Below are positions 40,776 through 51,111 of a stretch of DNA of 64,000 nucleotides, in pieces. Where the stretch lies: assembly GCF_019968905.1 (NCBI RefSeq), contig NZ_CP079946.1:930001-994000 (forward strand), read 5' to 3'. A program made the position numbers and the translations under genes. Within the stretch, counting starts at the first letter, position 1. Each line of letters opens with the position of its first letter. The stretch comes from Corallococcus sp. EGB. Its GTDB lineage: Bacteria; Myxococcota; Myxococcia; Myxococcales; Myxococcaceae. The notes under the pieces are model-generated. The model had not been told where the DNA came from. It was given only the letters and a program-made list of their open reading frames with translations, and made no database searches.

Positions 40776-41129
40776 CTACCGGCGGAGCTCCTCCGGCGGA
40801 TCGCTGGTCACGTCGATGCCGCCGTTCTTCCGGTCCCACTCATGGCCCTTGCGAGCCTGGGACTCCTGCCCGTTGTTGAAGTCCACGTCGAAGTCATAGA
40901 CGCGCCGCTCCGCCGTCATCGCGACGGTCAGGGGCGAGGTCGCCATCGTGGCGCCTCCCAGCGTGTATGGACCGGACGTGGTGAGGCAGGTGCCGTGCGG
41001 GAACGACACGGTGGCGGTGGCGTTGAACGCGCTGCCCAACGTGAAGACCACGGTGTCGCCGTGCTTCACATCGGGGCTGGGGTAGTAGCTGACGGGGGTC
41101 GTCGAGACGTCAATGGTGATGTTGGCCAT
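40776..41129 (-). CDS. Small beta-rich protein, array member 3 (promoter-proximal)
   Basis: A 117-aa paralogue of the two genes that follow. Visible blocks are ITIDVSTTPVSYYPSPD, VKHGDTVVF, ATVSFPHGTCL, YTLGG, SPLTVAMTA and the C-terminal DRKNGGIDVTSDPPEELRR. Predicted all-beta, soluble, without export signal. ATG 41129 lies 36 nt downstream of the enhancer-binding-protein gene on the same strand, with a sigma54 promoter in the gap. The three copies plus spacers look like a recent tandem duplication. Function unknown. Confidence 0.78.
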   Translation of the reverse strand: MANITIDVSTTPVSYYPSPDVKHGDTVVFTLGSAFNATATVSFPHGTCLTTSGPYTLGGATMATSPLTVAMTAERRVYDFDVDFNNGQESQARKGHEWDRKNGGIDVTSDPPEELRR

Positions 41130-41144
41130 GGTGCCCGTGGTCTT

Positions 41145-41160
41145 TGCAGACGCTGTACCA
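41145..41160 (-). promoter_or_regulatory. Sigma54 (-24/-12) promoter of array gene 3
   Basis: Minus-strand TGGTACAGCGTCTGCA, GG/GC spacing 10 bp, fits TGGCACG-N4-TTGCW. It begins 3 nt past the stop codon of the sigma54 activator gene, and its GC to ATG distance (16 nt) equals that of the other two array promoters. Confidence 0.8.
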
Positions 41161-41163
41161 GCC

Positions 41164-42807
<1,644 letters not shown>

Positions 42808-43028
42808 GGTGCTTCTGGGAAGCCTACAACGGGCTGGCTGCCCCTGGACCGTGCAGGCGTCGCTCCTCCTCATTCCTTGGAGCCCTCACGGAAGGCCGAC
42901 CCCACGGCTGCTCGCACGGGGGACATGGGCCGTAGGACCCGCGGCCGCGTTCGCGGTCCTGCTCCGTGAATAGTGTTGAGAGGCGCGCCGTGTGGATCTT
43001 CGAGAGAACGAGAAAGCGCGGGACCTCC

Positions 43029-43745
43029 ATGTCTTCTTCATCGACCTCGAACATCACCGCTTTCGACGCCGTCCTCTTCGACCTGGATGGCGTCGTCATC
43101 GACACGACCGAGCTGCACTACCGCGTCTGGGAGGAGTTCGCCCGCGAGCGGGGCTACATCCCCACGCGGGAGCAGCTGCTCGCCACCAACGGCCGGCGGG
43201 CGGGAGAGACGTTGCGCGCGTGGTTCGGCGAGGAGCTGGACGATGAGCAGGTGGCCGCGCTCACGGACGACCGCGAGCGGGCCTTCCACCGGCTGCTCGA
43301 CCACGAGCCGGTGGCCCCCGTCCCCGGCGTGGGCGGCTACCTGATGTCCCTGAAGCAGGCGGGCGTGCCCTATGCGCTGGGCACGAGCGCCCTGGCGCAG
43401 AACGCGGAGCGGGCCCTGGAGCGCGTGGGGCTGGAGCACCTGTTCCCCGTGCGGGTGACGTCCACGGACGTGGTGCGGGGCAAGCCGGATCCGGAGGTGT
43501 ACCTCAAGGCCTCGGCCGCGCTGGGCGTGTCGCCGCACGCGTGCGTGGTGTTCGAGGACGCGGTGGCGGGCCTGAGGGCCGCGCGGGCGGCGGGCGCGGC
43601 GTGTGTCGCCGTCGCCACGTCTTTCCCGCGCGACGTGCTGCTGCGCGAGCGGCCGGACTGGCTGGTGAAGGACTTCCGGGACCTGCCCCAGGCGCTGCGC
43701 CCCGGAAGTCAGGGCCTCACGGCGCCGACGGCACCTCACCCGTGA
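43029..43745 (+). CDS. HAD superfamily phosphatase / beta-phosphoglucomutase-like
   Basis: A 238-aa HAD hydrolase. Motif I is FDLDGVVIDT (Asp18 nucleophile, Asp20 acid/base), motif II GTSA, motif III Lys in RGKPDP and motif IV VFEDAVAGLRAA. A helical cap (residues of about 30-95) lies after motif I, as in beta-phosphoglucomutases and related sugar-phosphate phosphatases. The substrate is not certain. ATG 43029 starts close to motif I; an upstream GTG at 42966 is in frame. The 3' end overlaps the convergent secreted-protein gene by 29 bp. Confidence 0.88.
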   Translation: MSSSSTSNITAFDAVLFDLDGVVIDTTELHYRVWEEFARERGYIPTREQLLATNGRRAGETLRAWFGEELDDEQVAALTDDRERAFHRLLDHEPVAPVPGVGGYLMSLKQAGVPYALGTSALAQNAERALERVGLEHLFPVRVTSTDVVRGKPDPEVYLKASAALGVSPHACVVFEDAVAGLRAARAAGAACVAVATSFPRDVLLRERPDWLVKDFRDLPQALRPGSQGLTAPTAPHP

Positions 43746-44484
43746 GCACGCAGATGAGCGCGTCCGGGTCGCACTTCACGGGGAACAGCGGGTTGATGCC
43801 GGAGCCGCGCAGCCGTCCCGCGTCGTAGTCCGGGTACGGGTCGCACAGCGCGTCGTCCGGCAGCTTCGTCGTGCTGTTCTGGCACTTCACCACCGGCCAG
43901 ATGCCCTTCACGGAGTACTCGGCGGTGCAGCCGTTCTCCGAGTAGACGAGGTCCGCGGTGAACTGCGTGCCCGGAATCTCCGGCGTGTTGTAGATGCGCA
44001 GGTTGCTCCACGTGTAGCCATAGTCCTGCGCGGGCAGCGTGCCGCCGCCGTCCGCCGTGGACGCGGCCACCTCCAGCCGCGTGGGCGTCAACTCCGGCAC
44101 CGAGCAGAAGTGATCCGCCCCCGGCGTCGGGGAGGCGAAGGGGCCCACCGCCGTGGCGGACGCCTTGGATTCCTCCGTCACCCGGGACGCGAAGCTCGCC
44201 AGCAACTGGCCCAGCCGCGCGCTGCGCACGCCCACGGTGTCGGGCGCGGCCGGGTCGGGGCTGAAGAACTTCTGCAGGCCCAGCGACTCCGGCTTGAGCT
44301 GCGCGCAGACCCGGTCCGGGTTCTGTCCGGGCTTGAGCTGGTACGTCGCGGCGAACGAGCCGGTGGAGTTGTTCGACACGGAGCGCGCCACGACGCACTC
44401 GGCCTCCGGCGCGCGGCCGCACGCGTTCACGGCGACGACCGCGGACGCCACCCCTGCACTCACTGCCATCCAACGAAGCTTCAT
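43717..44484 (-). CDS. Secreted lipoprotein-like companion of the TonB-dependent receptor
   Basis: A 255-aa exported protein with no recognised domain. The N-terminal hydrophobic stretch ends in VVAVNAC, a possible lipobox with a non-ideal -1 Ala. Eight or so cysteines in the mature part suggest disulfides. It starts 27 nt after the TonB-dependent receptor gene on the same strand and probably shares its mRNA. ATG 44484 has GAGGA at the right distance; ATG 44499 does not. It may be a substrate-binding or surface partner of the receptor, by context only. Confidence 0.7.
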   Translation of the reverse strand: MKLRWMAVSAGVASAVVAVNACGRAPEAECVVARSVSNNSTGSFAATYQLKPGQNPDRVCAQLKPESLGLQKFFSPDPAAPDTVGVRSARLGQLLASFASRVTEESKASATAVGPFASPTPGADHFCSVPELTPTRLEVAASTADGGGTLPAQDYGYTWSNLRIYNTPEIPGTQFTADLVYSENGCTAEYSVKGIWPVVKCQNSTTKLPDDALCDPYPDYDAGRLRGSGINPLFPVKCDPDALICVLTGEVPSAP

Positions 44485-44511
44485 CGCGTAGGTCCTCATG
44501 GATGTCAGGCC

Positions 44512-47500
44512 TCAGAAGCTGATCTTCGCGCCCAGGCGGATGGAGCGCGGTGCCTGGTAGGCGGTGGGCCGCTTGAAGTTGGGGTTGATGTCCGCCTCGC
44601 CAATGCGGGGGTTCCCCGTGCCGGTGGAGATGACCTTGCACTTGGGGTTGTTGTCGGTGAGGCAGGCGGTGAGGTCCTCCGGCTTGCCGCCCTGTTCGAT
44701 GGCGAAGACGCGCGTGGTGGTGAAGGTCTGGTCCACGTCCGTGTACTGCTGGAAGTTGAAGAGGTTGAACACATCCAGGGACACCGTGAGGACGGAGTCC
44801 TTCACCAGCCGCTGGTTGAGGCCCACGTGCCCGTCCACGCCGTGCACCCAGGGCAGCCGGCCCGCGCTGCCGCGCGGCAGGATGAACGTCTCCGAGCCGC
44901 TGCGGCGCGGGTGCGCGCCCAGGTAGTTGAGCGGCGTGCCGGAGCGCGCCCGGTAGTTGCCGCCCACGTTGATGCTGGTGCGCGGCCCCAGCACCAGCTC
45001 CTTCGCGGCGAACACCTTGAATGCATGCGTGCGGTCCCCGGGCAGCGGGCCGTCGCGGTTGACGGTGAGCGACACCAGGTCGAAGTCGCGCGTGAGGTTG
45101 GGGGACAGCTGGCCGGTGTCCGCGCGGAACAGGCCGGAGTAGTTCCCGCGCAGGTGGGACCAGGTGTAGCTGGCCTGCGCCAGCCACCCGTTGGTGAACG
45201 CGCGCTGGAAGTAGACGTTCACCGCGTCGTACTTGCGCTTCGCCAGGGGGAAGTCCGTGGAGTAGCCCTTGCCCGGGTTGCCCAGGAAGAAGGTGCTGCC
45301 GTCATCGCGGCTCATGTCCTCGATGACGTCGTTGAGGGCGCGCCGGGTGTAGGTCGCGCCCACGCGGCTCGCGGTGAACAGCTCGTACTCACCGCCCACG
45401 ACGTACTCGTCCGCGGACTGGGCGCGAATCTGGGGGTCCACCGGCACGCGGTCGCCGCCCTGTGCGTCCCAGAACTGGTTGGGGTTCTCGCGGCTGCCAA
45501 TGGGCTTGCGGTTGGCGTCCACGCAGTCCACCCGCAGCGACCCCTCGTTCGACGGGTCGCACGGGGGCTTGAAGTAGGTGGCGGACAGCAGCTGCTGCTG
45601 GGGGAAGGACAGGTCCGCCATGTCCAGCGGGACGTTCTCGAAGAAGCGCGCGAAGTTGGCGAACAGCTTGGCGCGGCCACTCTGCGTCGGGTCGTAGATG
45701 ATGCCCAGGCGCGGGGACCACTGATTGGGCAGGTGCAGGCCCACCTCGCCGTCCAGGCCGTAGATGGTCTGCACGTCGTAGCGCAGGCCCACGTTGACGG
45801 TGACCTTGTCCAGGATGGACCAGCTGTCCTGGAGGAAGCCGCCCACGGTGGTGGACGTGGAGGTGCCTTCTTTATTGGGCAGGAACACCGGCTGGTCCGG
45901 GCCCACCATGTAGCCGTACTGGTTCTGGGTGAAGAAGCAGGTGCCGTCGGTGCACTCCTGCCAGGGCGCGAGGCCGGTGCGCGCGCGGTTGTTGTAGAAG
46001 CTCATCCGCTCGATGTCCGCGCCGGCCTTGAGGATGTGGTGGCCCAGGGCCTCCACGAGGTAGGTGCCCATCACCTTGCCCTGCACGCGGTCCAGCCGCT
46101 GGATGCTGATGGTGCCGGGGCCGCCCGTGGAGTAGGCCGTCACGGGACAGCGCAGCTTCTTCTGTTCGGGCGTGGTGCCGCAGGCGTCCGCGTCCGGGAG
46201 CGTCTCGAACTCGTTGATGGTGTGGTAGTTCCGATTCGTGCTGCGGCGCCAGGCGATGTTGGACTTCGCGGACAGGCCCTCGCCGGAGCCCAGGCCGGAG
46301 CCGTCCGACGGGAGGACGGAGTCCGCCTGGTGGTGCCAGCCGAGCGTCGCGTCCACGAGCAGCTTCTTGTCGAAGAAGGACGACGCCTGCTTCGCCACGA
46401 TGTCCAGCGCGCTGTTGCTGCGCCGGGTGGCGATGGCTTCATACGCGCCCTGCACGTAGCTGGTGCACGACAGGCTGGAGCACACCTCCGGCTCGCCGTC
46501 GTCGCTGAAGGAGTACTTGCCGCTGCCGCCGGAGGAGCGCGGCGTGCCGAAGACGGACACGGACAGGCTGTGGTCCGGGTTGAAGTTGTAGGTGAGCTTG
46601 CCCAGGTACTGCACGCTGCGCTCATCCGCGAAGCGGCGGGTGCGGGTGCCCTCGATGGGGGTCGCCAGGGAGAAGCCGGTGGTGGGGTCCTTGCGGCGGT
46701 CGTTCACCTTCTCGCACTTATAGCTGCCGATGTCCTCCGCGGTGCACAGCTCGTAGCTGCTCAACTGGCGGTCCACCTGGATGCGATTGAAGGACGGCGC
46801 GAAGCCCACGTAGAACCAGAGCTTGTCCTTGAGGATGGGGCCGCCCAGGTCGAAGCCGAAGTCGCCCAGGTTGTGGGCGCTGCCCTGCGCGGAGATGACG
46901 CTGCCCTCGCGGAGGATCTCCTTGCCGGACGTCTGGAACGCGCCGGGCGCGTAGTTGGCGAACACGGAGCCGTGGAACTCGTTGGAGCCGGACTTGGTGA
47001 CGACGTTGAGCACGCCGCCGGTGGAGCGGCCGTACTCCGGCATGTAGCCGCCGGTGATGACGTTGACCTCCTTCACGAACTCCACGGACAGGGGCGTGCC
47101 CAGGGTGCCCACGCCGGGGTCGTTCACGGACAGGCCGTCCACGACGAACTGGCTTTCAGGGGACGAGCTGCCGCTGATGCTCACGCCATAGCGGTCCTCG
47201 GTGGCACCAGGGGCCAGCTCGGCCAGTCCCTCGAAGGAGCGGGACGCGGAGCCCTTGGTGCCGGGGCGGATGACGGCGATGTTGCGGATGAACTCCTGGT
47301 CCACGGTGACGCCGGCGGCGCTGGAGCCCACGTCCAGGGTGGGCGGCGAGCCGACGACCTCGAAGTCGACGGTCATCGTGTACGGAATCATCTCCACGTT
47401 GAAGCGAATGGTGCGGTCGATTCTCAGCAGGATGCCGTCGCGGGCATAGGGCTGGAAGCGCTGGCCCTCGAAGTGCAGCGTGTACGTCCCGGGCGGCAGC

Positions 47501-47718
47501 TGGGGGATGCGGTACAGGCCGCTCTTGTCGGTGAGGACGGTGCGCTCGCCCTGAAGTTGAGGAGAGGTGGCGGTGACGACCACGTTCTCCAGCGGCTGGT
47601 GATCCTCCGCGTCGACCACCGTCCCGGTGATGACCGAGTTGCCCTGGGCCCAGGCCCCGGCGCCCCACAACACGACCATGAGCCACAGCCCACGGATGAA
47701 AAAGATTCGTCTGAGCAC
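44512..47718 (-). CDS. TonB-dependent receptor with carboxypeptidase regulatory-like domain
   Basis: An outer-membrane receptor of 1068 aa. A signal peptide ends near AWAQG. Residues of about 28-105 form a carboxypeptidase regulatory-like (CarbopepD_reg) domain (VITGTVVDAEDHQPLENVVV), followed by a plug domain (about 120-230, including VVDGLSVNDPG and EYGRSTGGVLNVVTKSGSN) and a large beta-barrel ending in a C-terminal Phe, as expected for BAM recognition. This Oar-like layout is common in myxobacteria and bacteroidetes and can import glycans, peptides or serve in secretion. No specific ligand can be assigned. Transcribed with the small secreted protein downstream. Confidence 0.92.
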   Translation of the reverse strand: MLRRIFFIRGLWLMVVLWGAGAWAQGNSVITGTVVDAEDHQPLENVVVTATSPQLQGERTVLTDKSGLYRIPQLPPGTYTLHFEGQRFQPYARDGILLRIDRTIRFNVEMIPYTMTVDFEVVGSPPTLDVGSSAAGVTVDQEFIRNIAVIRPGTKGSASRSFEGLAELAPGATEDRYGVSISGSSSPESQFVVDGLSVNDPGVGTLGTPLSVEFVKEVNVITGGYMPEYGRSTGGVLNVVTKSGSNEFHGSVFANYAPGAFQTSGKEILREGSVISAQGSAHNLGDFGFDLGGPILKDKLWFYVGFAPSFNRIQVDRQLSSYELCTAEDIGSYKCEKVNDRRKDPTTGFSLATPIEGTRTRRFADERSVQYLGKLTYNFNPDHSLSVSVFGTPRSSGGSGKYSFSDDGEPEVCSSLSCTSYVQGAYEAIATRRSNSALDIVAKQASSFFDKKLLVDATLGWHHQADSVLPSDGSGLGSGEGLSAKSNIAWRRSTNRNYHTINEFETLPDADACGTTPEQKKLRCPVTAYSTGGPGTISIQRLDRVQGKVMGTYLVEALGHHILKAGADIERMSFYNNRARTGLAPWQECTDGTCFFTQNQYGYMVGPDQPVFLPNKEGTSTSTTVGGFLQDSWSILDKVTVNVGLRYDVQTIYGLDGEVGLHLPNQWSPRLGIIYDPTQSGRAKLFANFARFFENVPLDMADLSFPQQQLLSATYFKPPCDPSNEGSLRVDCVDANRKPIGSRENPNQFWDAQGGDRVPVDPQIRAQSADEYVVGGEYELFTASRVGATYTRRALNDVIEDMSRDDGSTFFLGNPGKGYSTDFPLAKRKYDAVNVYFQRAFTNGWLAQASYTWSHLRGNYSGLFRADTGQLSPNLTRDFDLVSLTVNRDGPLPGDRTHAFKVFAAKELVLGPRTSINVGGNYRARSGTPLNYLGAHPRRSGSETFILPRGSAGRLPWVHGVDGHVGLNQRLVKDSVLTVSLDVFNLFNFQQYTDVDQTFTTTRVFAIEQGGKPEDLTACLTDNNPKCKVISTGTGNPRIGEADINPNFKRPTAYQAPRSIRLGAKISF

Positions 47719-47850
47719 GTCTGCGCCCCTCCCGGCGAAGGCGGCGAACTTTGTCGCAAAACGTGATAAACCTACCAGCCCAAATCAAAAAGACTTTGCC
47801 GCCAGAATGGAAAATGGCTGGCCCGTTGCGTCAGGTCCGGGGGGAGGGGC

Positions 47851-48432
47851 TCAGAGGATGTTCTCGGGCTCGGAGGTGAAGAGCGCGTGGAGGAGCGTGG
47901 TCTGCGGCGGCTTCATCAAGTTGACGTAGAGGGGCACGGGCGTCTGGGCGACTTCGAGCGGGAGCGCCGTCGCGCCGTATTCGGTCTCGATGTGTCGGGC
48001 GACCGTGTCCGCGATGCCTTGCAGCTCCAGCGGGATGGGGCCCAGGAAGACCTTCGTGCTTCGGAGTTGAGTCCCCAGGTACTCCTTGCGGATGCAGTGC
48101 ACCGTATAGACCGGAGCCAGAATGCTGAGATACCCGGCGACCACCCACACCTTCTGGGGACGGTGCATGATCTTCTCGTGGCGGGGATAGACGAGCGCGC
48201 CGAAGCTGGGATTCGCCGTGGGGGGCGTGTAATCCCAGACCTTGCCATCCGGGAGTGCTTCCTGAATCTCCTCGAGCAGGGCCACCCAGCGGCCGAACTC
48301 CTTGCGCTTCTCGTTCCAGAGCGCTTCGTACCTGAGGTACTCGGGACTGGGGTCGAGCCGGAAGTCGTAGGCCTGATCTGCTCGCCAATAGCGACGTGCG
48401 ATTACAAGCAACTCTTCAGTGGAAGGGCTCAT
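47851..48432 (-). CDS. Myxobacterial hypothetical protein (possible immunity-like)
   Basis: A 193-aa cytoplasmic protein with no known domain. Segments MSPSTEELLVIARRYW, KVWVVAGYLSILAPVYTVH and the C-terminal TTLLHALFTSEPENIL recall, from memory, a Myxococcaceae-restricted family scattered near polymorphic-toxin loci, which would suit an immunity role; this is tentative. Its start overlaps the stop of the upstream lipoprotein gene by 4 nt, so the two are co-translated. Confidence 0.7.
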   Translation of the reverse strand: MSPSTEELLVIARRYWRADQAYDFRLDPSPEYLRYEALWNEKRKEFGRWVALLEEIQEALPDGKVWDYTPPTANPSFGALVYPRHEKIMHRPQKVWVVAGYLSILAPVYTVHCIRKEYLGTQLRSTKVFLGPIPLELQGIADTVARHIETEYGATALPLEVAQTPVPLYVNLMKPPQTTLLHALFTSEPENIL

Positions 48433-48908
48433 CGCGTCTTGCGGCTGGGGACGACGGGTGTTGTTTCCTGACGACAGTCCTTCGACACCTTCGAACCTCC
48501 GATGGCCCCTTTGAGTGCGAGTGTGAACGTGTTCCTGAAGTCCTCACAGGCCAGGCCCAGTGCCGTGACGGGTGTGGCCGCGCTGAAGACAGTCTGGGCT
48601 GCCAGATTCGCGCAGTCTGACGAGATGCGCTGAGCCAGTTCGAGTGGGATGGGGCCATCCCTCGCGGTCTGCATGGGGACTTCGACGCCCAGCTGACAGA
48701 TGAGGACCTCACCCGAGTCGCGCCGGAGGGGCACGCGGACGCAGGCGGCCCGCCACCCTCCTGGCCCCGGGCTTGAGTGTTCCACGATGGTGACGAACCG
48801 GAAATGCCGGGGCTGGAGGCTCCCCTCCACCACCGTGCCCGTACCCGTCGCGCAGCCCGTGAGCAGACATCCCAGCCCCAGGCATACCGCCCGCTTCGTC
48901 GCGTCCAT
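48429..48908 (-). CDS. Small lipoprotein of a myxobacterial family
   Basis: A 159-aa predicted lipoprotein (lipobox LLTGC, Cys19). The mature part has WRAACVRVPLRRDSGEVLICQ and LAQRISSDCANLAAQ followed by LACEDFRNTF. Similar small lipoproteins are, as I recall, encoded beside Sit-type toxin/immunity genes in Myxococcaceae. No toxin domain is present. It is the first gene of a two-gene unit and may be a toxin remnant, a carrier lipoprotein or an outer-membrane-exchange cargo. Confidence 0.7.
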   Translation of the reverse strand: MDATKRAVCLGLGCLLTGCATGTGTVVEGSLQPRHFRFVTIVEHSSPGPGGWRAACVRVPLRRDSGEVLICQLGVEVPMQTARDGPIPLELAQRISSDCANLAAQTVFSAATPVTALGLACEDFRNTFTLALKGAIGGSKVSKDCRQETTPVVPSRKTR

Positions 48909-49004
48909 GGCCTTCCCCCCGGAAGGCCACCGACGCCACTTCGGGCTCTCTTCAACGCACCATCGTCGAAGAGGGTGGAGTGTCCGCTGACATACCCTGA
49001 CGCA

Positions 49005-49742
49005 TCAGAAGCCCCGCAGCGCTCCACCGTCGCAGGCGATGGACTGGCCGCTGATATACGCGGCGGGCTCCGACGCCAGGAACGTCACCAGCGCCGCGAA
49101 CTCCTCCGGCCTCCCCAGCCTCCGTGCCGGGATGTTCGGCGCCACCTTCTCGTCGGACAGGCCCAGGTCCTTCATCCGGTCCGTCGCGTGGTAGCCCGGC
49201 AGCGCCGCGTTCACCGTGATGCCGTACGGCGCCACTTCATTGCTCAGGCTCTTCACCAGCCCCAGCAACCCCGCGCGCAGGCCGTTGGACACCGTGAGGT
49301 TGTTCATCGCCTCGCGCGCCGCCGTGGACGTCACCAGCACGATGCGGCCCCAGCCCTGCGCCTTCATGCCCGGCAGCGCTTCCTGGATCGCATCCACCGT
49401 GGCCAGCCACAGGCTCTGGAACCCTGTCTGCCATTGCTCCACCGTGATGGCCTCGAAGCCTCCCGACGGCGGGCCTCCCGCGTTCACCACCAGCACGTCC
49501 AGGCCGCCCAGCTTCTGCGTCACCTCGCGCACCAGGCCGCGCGCGGCCCCCGGCTGCGTCAAGTCGCACGGCACCGCCAGCGCCGCGCCCAGCTCCTTCG
49601 CCGCCTTCTGGAGCTTCTCCCCTCCGCGAGAGGACACCGCCACCGTCGCGCGCTCCTTCACCAGCGTGTCCGCGATGGCGCGCCCCAGCCCCGACGACGC
49701 GCCCGTCACCAGCGCGCGCCTACCCTTCAAGCCGAAATCCAT
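49005..49742 (-). CDS. SDR family protein lacking the YxxxK catalytic pair
   Basis: Last gene of the kynurenine operon, 245 aa. The Rossmann TGASSGLG (13-20) and NAGG (87-90) are intact, so NAD(P) probably binds. Where the catalytic Tyr and Lys should be, the sequence has Ser152 and Arg156 (TVSNGLRAG). This resembles a known odd subgroup of beta-ketoacyl-reductase-like SDRs without the normal tetrad. It may have a different mechanism or a non-catalytic role. GGAGGAG precedes ATG 49742; the gene overlaps the KMO 3' end by 23 nt, so it is co-expressed with tryptophan catabolism. Confidence 0.85.
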   Translation of the reverse strand: MDFGLKGRRALVTGASSGLGRAIADTLVKERATVAVSSRGGEKLQKAAKELGAALAVPCDLTQPGAARGLVREVTQKLGGLDVLVVNAGGPPSGGFEAITVEQWQTGFQSLWLATVDAIQEALPGMKAQGWGRIVLVTSTAAREAMNNLTVSNGLRAGLLGLVKSLSNEVAPYGITVNAALPGYHATDRMKDLGLSDEKVAPNIPARRLGRPEEFAALVTFLASEPAAYISGQSIACDGGALRGF

Positions 49743-51111
49743 CCGCGTGCTCCTCCATGAAAGGGGTCAGCCGGCCGCGAATCAGCTTCGCCGCACGGTC
49801 CAGGTCCACGTCGTCCGGCCGCTTCAGCTCCCGCGCCAGCTCCGACACGATGCCGCCCGCGATGCTGCCCACGCCGTACGCCAACCGGTAGGGCACCCGG
49901 CTGAAGCTCACCAGCGTGTAGCGGCTGACGAACTCGCCCGGGAACGCGTTGAGCAGCACCTTCTCCACGCCCTTCTCCAACAGGAAGCGCGGATCCGCCG
50001 TGCTGTCGCGCATCTCGATGAAGTTCTCCACCGCCATGTCCGCGATGGCGTCCGCGTTCGTCTTGCGCAGCCGCTCGAACTCACCGAACGCCGCCGCCCA
50101 GTCCGTCTGCTTCGACAACAGCGCGTCCAGCACCACGCAGTCCTCGAAGCCGCAGTTCATCCCCTGGCCGTAGAACGGCACGATGGCGTGCGCCGCGTCG
50201 CCCAGCAGCAGCGTGCGTCCGCCCGAGTGCCACGGCGCGCACTTCACCGTCACCATGTGTCCGGTGGGCCGGGAGAAGAACTCCTCCACCAGTCCCGGGA
50301 TCATCGCCTTCGCGTCCGGGAACTGCTCCTGGAAGAACGCCTCCAGCGCCGAGGGCGTCCGCAGCGACGCGAAGCTCACCGGCCCCTCCCACGGCAGGAA
50401 CAGCGTGCAGGTGAAGCTGCCGTCTTCATTCGGCAGCGCGATGAGCATGTACGTGCCGCGCGGCCAGATGTGCAGCGCGTGCTTCTCCATCTGGAAACGC
50501 CCGCCCTCGCCCGGCGGAATCGTCAGCTCCTTGTAGCCATGCCCCAGCGTCTCCGAGTCCGCGTGGAACCCCGGCTGCGACTGCATCGCCTGCCGCACCG
50601 CCGAACCGGAGCCGTCCGTGCCGAACACCACCGCGTCACGCACCTCGCGCGTCGCGCCCGTGGCCTCGTCCAGCACCGTGAGCGCCCCCGTCGCCGGATC
50701 CGCCTGCGTCACCCGCTGACGGAAGCGGATGGCCACCCGGCCCGTCGCCTCCGCCTGCGTCATCAGGAACGTGTTCAACCAGCCGCGTGACAACGAATTG
50801 ATGTGCTGCGAGTCGTCCTTCCCATACGGCTGGAAGGCCAGCTCACCCTTCACCGGGTGGATGACCCGCCCGCGCATGGGGATGGCGTGCTTGAGCGCCT
50901 CCTCCTCCAGGCCCACCTGTCGCAGCGCATGCAGGCCGCGCGTGGAGATGGCCAGGTTGATGGAGCGGCCCGCGTCCAGCGTCTCGCGGCGCATGTCCGG
51001 GCGGCGCTCCAGCACCTCCACCGTGTGGCCCCGGCGGGCCAGGTACAGCGAGAGCAGCGACCCCACCAGGCCCGCTCCCACCACCGTCAGCTTCGGTTCA
51101 TTCGAGGGCAT
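49720..51111 (-). CDS. kmo: Kynurenine 3-monooxygenase
   Basis: FAD-dependent hydroxylase converting L-kynurenine to 3-hydroxykynurenine with NADPH and O2. The 463 residues show the N-terminal FAD motif VVGAGLVGSLLSLYLARRG, the family signature DAGRSINLAIS, the DG motif GTDGSGSAVR and the second FAD motif LLGDAAHAIVPFYGQGMNCGFED. Length fits bacterial KMO. The C-terminus carries hydrophobic helices as in membrane-associated members. ATG 51111 has TGGAGG upstream within kynU, which it overlaps by 14 nt. Confidence 0.95.
   Translation of the reverse strand: MPSNEPKLTVVGAGLVGSLLSLYLARRGHTVEVLERRPDMRRETLDAGRSINLAISTRGLHALRQVGLEEEALKHAIPMRGRVIHPVKGELAFQPYGKDDSQHINSLSRGWLNTFLMTQAEATGRVAIRFRQRVTQADPATGALTVLDEATGATREVRDAVVFGTDGSGSAVRQAMQSQPGFHADSETLGHGYKELTIPPGEGGRFQMEKHALHIWPRGTYMLIALPNEDGSFTCTLFLPWEGPVSFASLRTPSALEAFFQEQFPDAKAMIPGLVEEFFSRPTGHMVTVKCAPWHSGGRTLLLGDAAHAIVPFYGQGMNCGFEDCVVLDALLSKQTDWAAAFGEFERLRKTNADAIADMAVENFIEMRDSTADPRFLLEKGVEKVLLNAFPGEFVSRYTLVSFSRVPYRLAYGVGSIAGGIVSELARELKRPDDVDLDRAAKLIRGRLTPFMEEHADGFRLEG

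Noticed and set aside
44110-47766. A 1218-aa gene on the plus strand
   Set aside because: It is the antisense shadow of the TonB-dependent receptor, with His/Arg/Ala-rich low-complexity composition and no domains.
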